Positions 61,701-64,000 of a stretch of 64,000 nt of DNA are shown here, one piece after another. The DNA is from Pandoraea fibrosis (lineage in GTDB: Bacteria > Pseudomonadota > Gammaproteobacteria > Burkholderiales > Burkholderiaceae): positions 3,224,001 to 3,288,000 of the forward strand of contig NZ_CP047385.1 in NCBI RefSeq assembly GCF_000807775.2, given 5' to 3'. The notes below the pieces were generated by a model, which was not told the DNA's origin, did no database searches, and was given only the letters and a program-made list of their open reading frames with translations. The stretch's first letter is position 1. Every line of letters begins with the position of its first letter. The position numbers and the translations under genes are program-made.

Positions 61701-62101
61701 GTTATCCATCGCTTTGCGTCGAGATTGCGCCACTGCCTGCGTCGTCACGCGTGCTGGAAGGAGACGCGACGGCGCCTCCCGATACGACGTCGACGAAGGA
61801 CTGGCGGTTGCCACTGCCGGAAATGCTCGACACGTTCGTCAAGATTGCAGATCAGGACATTGCCAACTGCCGCACTGCGCTGGCCGAGTTATCGCGGGAC
61901 GAGTTGCGTCACTCAGCGCATCGTCTGCGCGGTGGTTTCATGGCGTTTGGCCTGAGTCCGCTGGCATCGCTGGCGGCGCAGGTGGAGCATCTGGCGCCGC
62001 AGGCATCGGCGGGACAGATGGAGGCTGCGTTCGACGCGCTCGATGCGGCATGGAATGATTGGTTACGCGCCCAAGGGCAAGCCATTGCCAGCGACGCCTG
62101 A
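58715..62101 (+). CDS. RcsC-like hybrid sensor histidine kinase with REC and HPt domains
   Basis: A 1,128-residue membrane kinase. Span 1 (about 20-44) and span 2 (about 341-365) bracket a 300-residue periplasmic sensor. Then come a PAS-like segment (about 395-500, ETAPVGMAIIDP), the HisKA domain with His520 (FLTTVSHEMRTPLYGTLASIELL), the ATPase (N-box near 634, DSGVG, GTGLGLA), a divergent region (about 755-870) at the place of the RcsC ABL domain, a receiver (VADDHP, Asp930 in ITDANMP, KPVD) and a C-terminal HPt (His1069, HRLRGGFMAFG). E. coli RcsC lacks the HPt, which is on RcsD; here both are one protein. GGAG precedes the ATG at 58715. Confidence 0.9.
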   Translation: MPDRTMTRDIAIAGRLLRGGGLLALLFGLSVWAAAVSYGLFGMVWQGAQKTAAFFATVGHEVRDVEIFNEQASSMAQATLASSVRPGGVTQSLTERILKPLLAMPEGTAKRVVGAGWDDEFQIVKLADIAPERAEVLARLTLRLMNLDANFWSALGGQDETFIISADGAFAAYRTSTDMTSVSADGLAQDARSMLSEINKVERYAARVHAGQDGPFWTYNYQNVITHETVVSSFVPIRDLDGHLMLYVGTSMAPDRIIPPRLRTLEHTGEALQLVSPDGFVVASAGASLSPLGPLRTIVTLPMFGDAQMVLRHDGERVVFERHLASSPWFVRYAVRPVDLLQQSATLLIGATLLLFLYAAGIYAGMRYMRQRIIEPARRRTTALLERDAFTQTLIETAPVGMAIIDPFEPAMVMSNPAYAGTVDLLRHLGDGELARMYRQLHSGVVARPVRRLLSALDDAGERHYAVSFVDTVFREQPVLIGTLSDVTEQRRFELEQRKARLAAESANRAKDVFLTTVSHEMRTPLYGTLASIELLSAQNLGDDHRYYVDVMESSTRNLLDLINDLLDYSRIQVGRFELNSRDCSLLKELEAVGLSFTGRARLQGLTLDWMIDPQLSRAVHTDALRLGQVVTNLVGNAIKFTEKGHVAFSAMVSRADAQGCDVVFTVSDSGVGIASADLADLFRPFGKSTNEPGMQHGTGLGLAISHQFVGMLGGALQVESQEGAGTTMRFTLHLPWAPDSTAVLAPATGETFAYVSGLVRRHWYLDALIRRAGYTPVRYDDAVAWSSGSGRMQDAGLLMFADEWPVRGMAGAEVYLLRATPVDRLSGSAPVWPRDIALFQQAELWDALGTVTSPGDAESELTASGGGSARTRVKPLAGWYVLVADDHPISGMLLSRQLEGLGAMVDCYHDPREALDAFDAESHMLVITDANMPHLSGHALATEIKARAPHVPVVVATADVTLRHDREADSPFDAVVYKPVDARSLLRVIELVRGRYPSLCVEIAPLPASSRVLEGDATAPPDTTSTKDWRLPLPEMLDTFVKIADQDIANCRTALAELSRDELRHSAHRLRGGFMAFGLSPLASLAAQVEHLAPQASAGQMEAAFDALDAAWNDWLRAQGQAIASDA

Positions 62102-62120
62102 GTAGGATTTCAGGCGTCGC
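62091..62120. terminator. 11-bp hairpin over the hybrid kinase stop codon, between convergent genes
   Basis: Arms 62091-62101 and 62110-62120 are perfectly complementary around an eight-base loop, and the first arm contains the stop codon. There is no clean T-run, but the site between two convergent genes and the strength of the stem suggest a transcription end or mRNA protection. Confidence 0.5.
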
Positions 62121-62150
62121 ATCTCGTTATTCGACTATTTAGCTATCTGG

Positions 62151-63056
62151 CTATTCGACGAAGTGTTCTGAAATCAACTGGCGCAGCCATTGATTTCCGG
62201 CGTCCTGATGGTAGCGACGGTGCCAGAACACATTCGTTTGCAGCGCGGGCAGGCGAAGCGGCGGCTTGACGAACCGAAGGCCGAACGGCGCGGCCGCGCG
62301 CTCGGCAAACTTCTGCGGCACGGTGACCACCAGATCATTGGCGCTCACCACATACGGCACAGCGATGAAGTGAGGGACCCAGAAATTGGCGTCTGCGCCA
62401 AAGCCCGCTTGCGCGAGGAGTTGATTCACGCGCGCATACGGGTTGTCGCCGGTGGCCACGAACAGGTGACGCGCCGCCTGAAACTCCGCCAGCCCCGCCC
62501 GGGGTGTGTCAAGCGCATGTCCAATGCGGAACATGCTCACATATCGCTGACTAAACAACCGGCGTTGGAAAAAGGGCCCGGTGAGATCGTCGAACGCACC
62601 TACCGCAAGATCGATGCGACCTGCCGCCATGGCCTCTTTCAGATCGGGCAACGTCGTGCGCACGGTGCTGATCCGAACACCCGGAGCCAGTCGCGTACAC
62701 AGATCGACGAGCGCAGGCATGAAGTACACCTCCCCGACATCCGTCATCGCCAGCGTGAACTCGCGCTGACTGCTCGCAGGATCGAATGCCTCCCGGTGAT
62801 TGATGGCCCGGGAGATGCCGGCCAGCGCGACCGAGACCGGCTCGGCCAACGCCTCGGCAAAGGGCGTGGGCTGCATCCCGTTGCCAGTGCGCGTGAACAG
62901 TTCGTCCTCGAACGTCTGCCGCAGGCGCGCTAATCCGTTGCTCACGGCGGGTTGGGACAATCCCAACTCCCGTGCCGCCTGCGAAATGCTCCGATGGGTA
63001 AGCACCGCATGAAAGACGACCAGCAAGTTCAAATCGACGTCGCGTAAGGAAATCAT
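62151..63056 (-). CDS. LysR family transcriptional regulator, probable regulator of hmgA
   Basis: A 301-residue LysR-type regulator. The N-terminal winged HTH ([40 protein letters not shown]) resembles the NodD/LinR branch in its DLNLL start. The C-terminal effector domain begins near residue 98 ([20 protein letters not shown]). It is divergent from hmgA with a 113-base gap that holds a T-N11-A dyad, the usual LysR layout. Control of homogentisate or tyrosine breakdown is inference from position. Confidence 0.9.
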   Translation of the reverse strand: MISLRDVDLNLLVVFHAVLTHRSISQAARELGLSQPAVSNGLARLRQTFEDELFTRTGNGMQPTPFAEALAEPVSVALAGISRAINHREAFDPASSQREFTLAMTDVGEVYFMPALVDLCTRLAPGVRISTVRTTLPDLKEAMAAGRIDLAVGAFDDLTGPFFQRRLFSQRYVSMFRIGHALDTPRAGLAEFQAARHLFVATGDNPYARVNQLLAQAGFGADANFWVPHFIAVPYVVSANDLVVTVPQKFAERAAAPFGLRFVKPPLRLPALQTNVFWHRRYHQDAGNQWLRQLISEHFVE

Positions 63057-63070
63057 GGGGGAGTCGTATT

Positions 63071-63085
63071 ATTCATGTTGTGAAT
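63071..63085. promoter_or_regulatory. LysR-type T-N11-A operator between the LysR gene and hmgA
   Basis: ATTCA-TGTTG-TGAAT is a perfect 5-bp dyad with a five-base centre and contains the T-N11-A pattern of LysR regulators (T63072, A63084). It lies 15-29 bases before the LysR start and 85-99 bases before hmgA, right for self-repression and activation of hmgA. Confidence 0.7.
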
Positions 63086-63169
63086 ATAGTGGATTTGTCT
63101 ATTTATATCGCAAAATGTGGTCGCTTGTCGGACAATGATTCCATTCGAAATCAGGAGACGAGGCCATTC

Positions 63170-64000
63170 ATGCGCCAAGCAGACCAAATTCAGGGGGAAC
63201 TGGGCTATCTGTCCGGTTTTGCCAACGAGTTCGCGACTGAGGCGTTGCCCGGCGCGCTGCCCATCGGGCAGAACTCGCCGCAACGTGCGCCCTACGGCCT
63301 CTATGCGGAACAACTCTCGGGTACGGCGTTCACGGCACCGCGCGGTCATAACCGCCGTTCGTGGGTATACCGCATTCGTCCCGCCGCGATGCACAAGCCG
63401 TTTGTCGCTGTCGAGCAGTCGCGCTGGCTGAGCCGATTCGACGAGGTGCCTACGCCGCCGAACCAGATGCGCTGGGACCCGCTGCCGATGCCGGAGGCGC
63501 CGACCGATTTTGTCGATGGCATGGTCACAATGGCCGGCAACGGCAGCCCGGCCGCCGCACACGGTTGCGGTATTCACCTGTACGCCGCCAACAAATCGAT
63601 GGAAGGGCGTTTCTTCTACAACGCCGATGGCGAACTGCTGATCGTGCCGCAGGAAGGGCGCTTGCGCATTGCCACCGAGTTTGGCGTGCTGGACGTTGAG
63701 CCCTACGAGATCGTCGTGTTGCCGCGTGGCGTGCGTTTTCGCGTCACGCTGCTTGACGGCCGTGCACGCGGCTACGTTTGCGAGAACTACGGCGCGTTGT
63801 TCCGTCTGCCGGATCTGGGACCGATCGGCTCGAACGGTCTGGCGAATCCGCGCGACTTCCTGACACCGGTTGCGGCTTATGAGGACATCGAGGGCGACTT
63901 CGAACTGGTGGCCAAATTCGCAGGGGCGTTGTGGCGCGCGGATATCGGCCATTCGCCGCTCGATGTCGTGGCATGGCATGGCAACTATGCACCGTACAAG
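63170..64000 (+). CDS. hmgA: Homogentisate 1,2-dioxygenase, N-terminal 277 residues (3' truncated by window edge)
   Basis: The frame from the ATG at 63170 stays open to the last base, giving 277 of about 430-450 residues. The N-terminus ([26 protein letters not shown]) and the segments [34 protein letters not shown] are typical of the family. The enzyme opens the homogentisate ring with iron and oxygen in phenylalanine/tyrosine breakdown. The iron-binding histidine and glutamate cluster lies mostly in the missing C-terminal part. CAGGAG and GAGG lie 11-18 bases upstream. Confidence 0.96.
   Translation, partial: MRQADQIQGELGYLSGFANEFATEALPGALPIGQNSPQRAPYGLYAEQLSGTAFTAPRGHNRRSWVYRIRPAAMHKPFVAVEQSRWLSRFDEVPTPPNQMRWDPLPMPEAPTDFVDGMVTMAGNGSPAAAHGCGIHLYAANKSMEGRFFYNADGELLIVPQEGRLRIATEFGVLDVEPYEIVVLPRGVRFRVTLLDGRARGYVCENYGALFRLPDLGPIGSNGLANPRDFLTPVAAYEDIEGDFELVAKFAGALWRADIGHSPLDVVAWHGNYAPYK

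Noticed and set aside
1..64000. Search by eye for CRISPR arrays, tRNA or rRNA genes, insertion sequences and prophage genes
   Set aside because: No repeat-spacer array, cloverleaf, transposase or phage protein was seen. A tRNA could be missed by eye, so a tRNA scan would settle it.

Overview
The window is a 64 kb piece of a GC-rich (estimated low-to-mid 60s percent) chromosome from a betaproteobacterium of the family Burkholderiaceae. The mix of genes and the conserved blocks (yciB-bolA-PPIase; ygfZ-DUF4936-NRDE; mltG-tmk-holB-tatD) look most like Pandoraea or a close relative of Burkholderia. That placement is inference, since no rRNA or tRNA gene is present. I see no insertion sequence, prophage or CRISPR array. 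Coding is dense, genes often overlap by ATGA or TAATG, and two genes run off the ends: purL at the left (5' part missing) and hmgA at the right (3' part missing).

Region by region. 1-2145: C-terminal half of purL, ending at a bidirectional terminator. 2277-6774 (minus): periplasmic parvulin-type prolyl isomerase, bolA, yciB, a secreted OB-fold protein, msrB and selO, a housekeeping and redox-repair group. 7050-14896 (plus): acyl-CoA ligase, a complete branched-chain-amino-acid-type ABC transporter without its binding protein (livHMGF), and a bifunctional enoyl-CoA hydratase/3-hydroxyacyl-CoA dehydrogenase; together they suggest uptake and beta-oxidation of an organic acid. 14988-17320 (plus): pncA, a PaaI-type thioesterase and a CurA-type reductase. 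17374-19638 (minus): NRDE protein, DUF4936 protein and YgfZ. 19826-24214 (plus): mltG-tmk-holB-tatD and an ankyrin lipoprotein. 24274-27344 (minus): trehalose synthesis (otsB-otsA) with a crotonase-fold enzyme behind it. 27701-30289: a PepSY/flavodoxin/FNR reductase fusion preceded by a Fur-box-like site. 30394-36282: acylphosphatase, chemoreceptor, soluble hybrid kinase, HlyIII-type membrane protein, periplasmic peroxiredoxin and an Lrp/AsnC regulator divergent from an unpaired acetolactate-synthase-type enzyme (36455-38311).

38517-43634 holds a polar amino-acid ABC importer followed by astC and astA, the start of the arginine succinyltransferase pathway, but astB, astD and astE do not follow. 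43663-48528 (minus) is a minimal chaperone-usher pilus operon of the spore-coat-U type: pilin, chaperone, usher, two-domain tip protein. 49065-54143 holds an HdeD-like membrane protein, dps, a Pat-type acyl-CoA synthetase/GNAT fusion and corA. 54395-56793 holds a class III CoA-transferase and a TSUP permease.

57189-62101 is the most interesting part: a putative lipoprotein, an RcsB-like response regulator and an RcsC-like hybrid sensor kinase with a fused HPt domain. Sites resembling the enterobacterial RcsAB box occur upstream of the lipoprotein gene (57079-57092) and upstream of the pilus operon (48667-48680). I propose an Rcs-like envelope-sensing phosphorelay that may control the pilus. 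The window ends with a LysR regulator divergent from hmgA (homogentisate dioxygenase), with a T-N11-A dyad between them.
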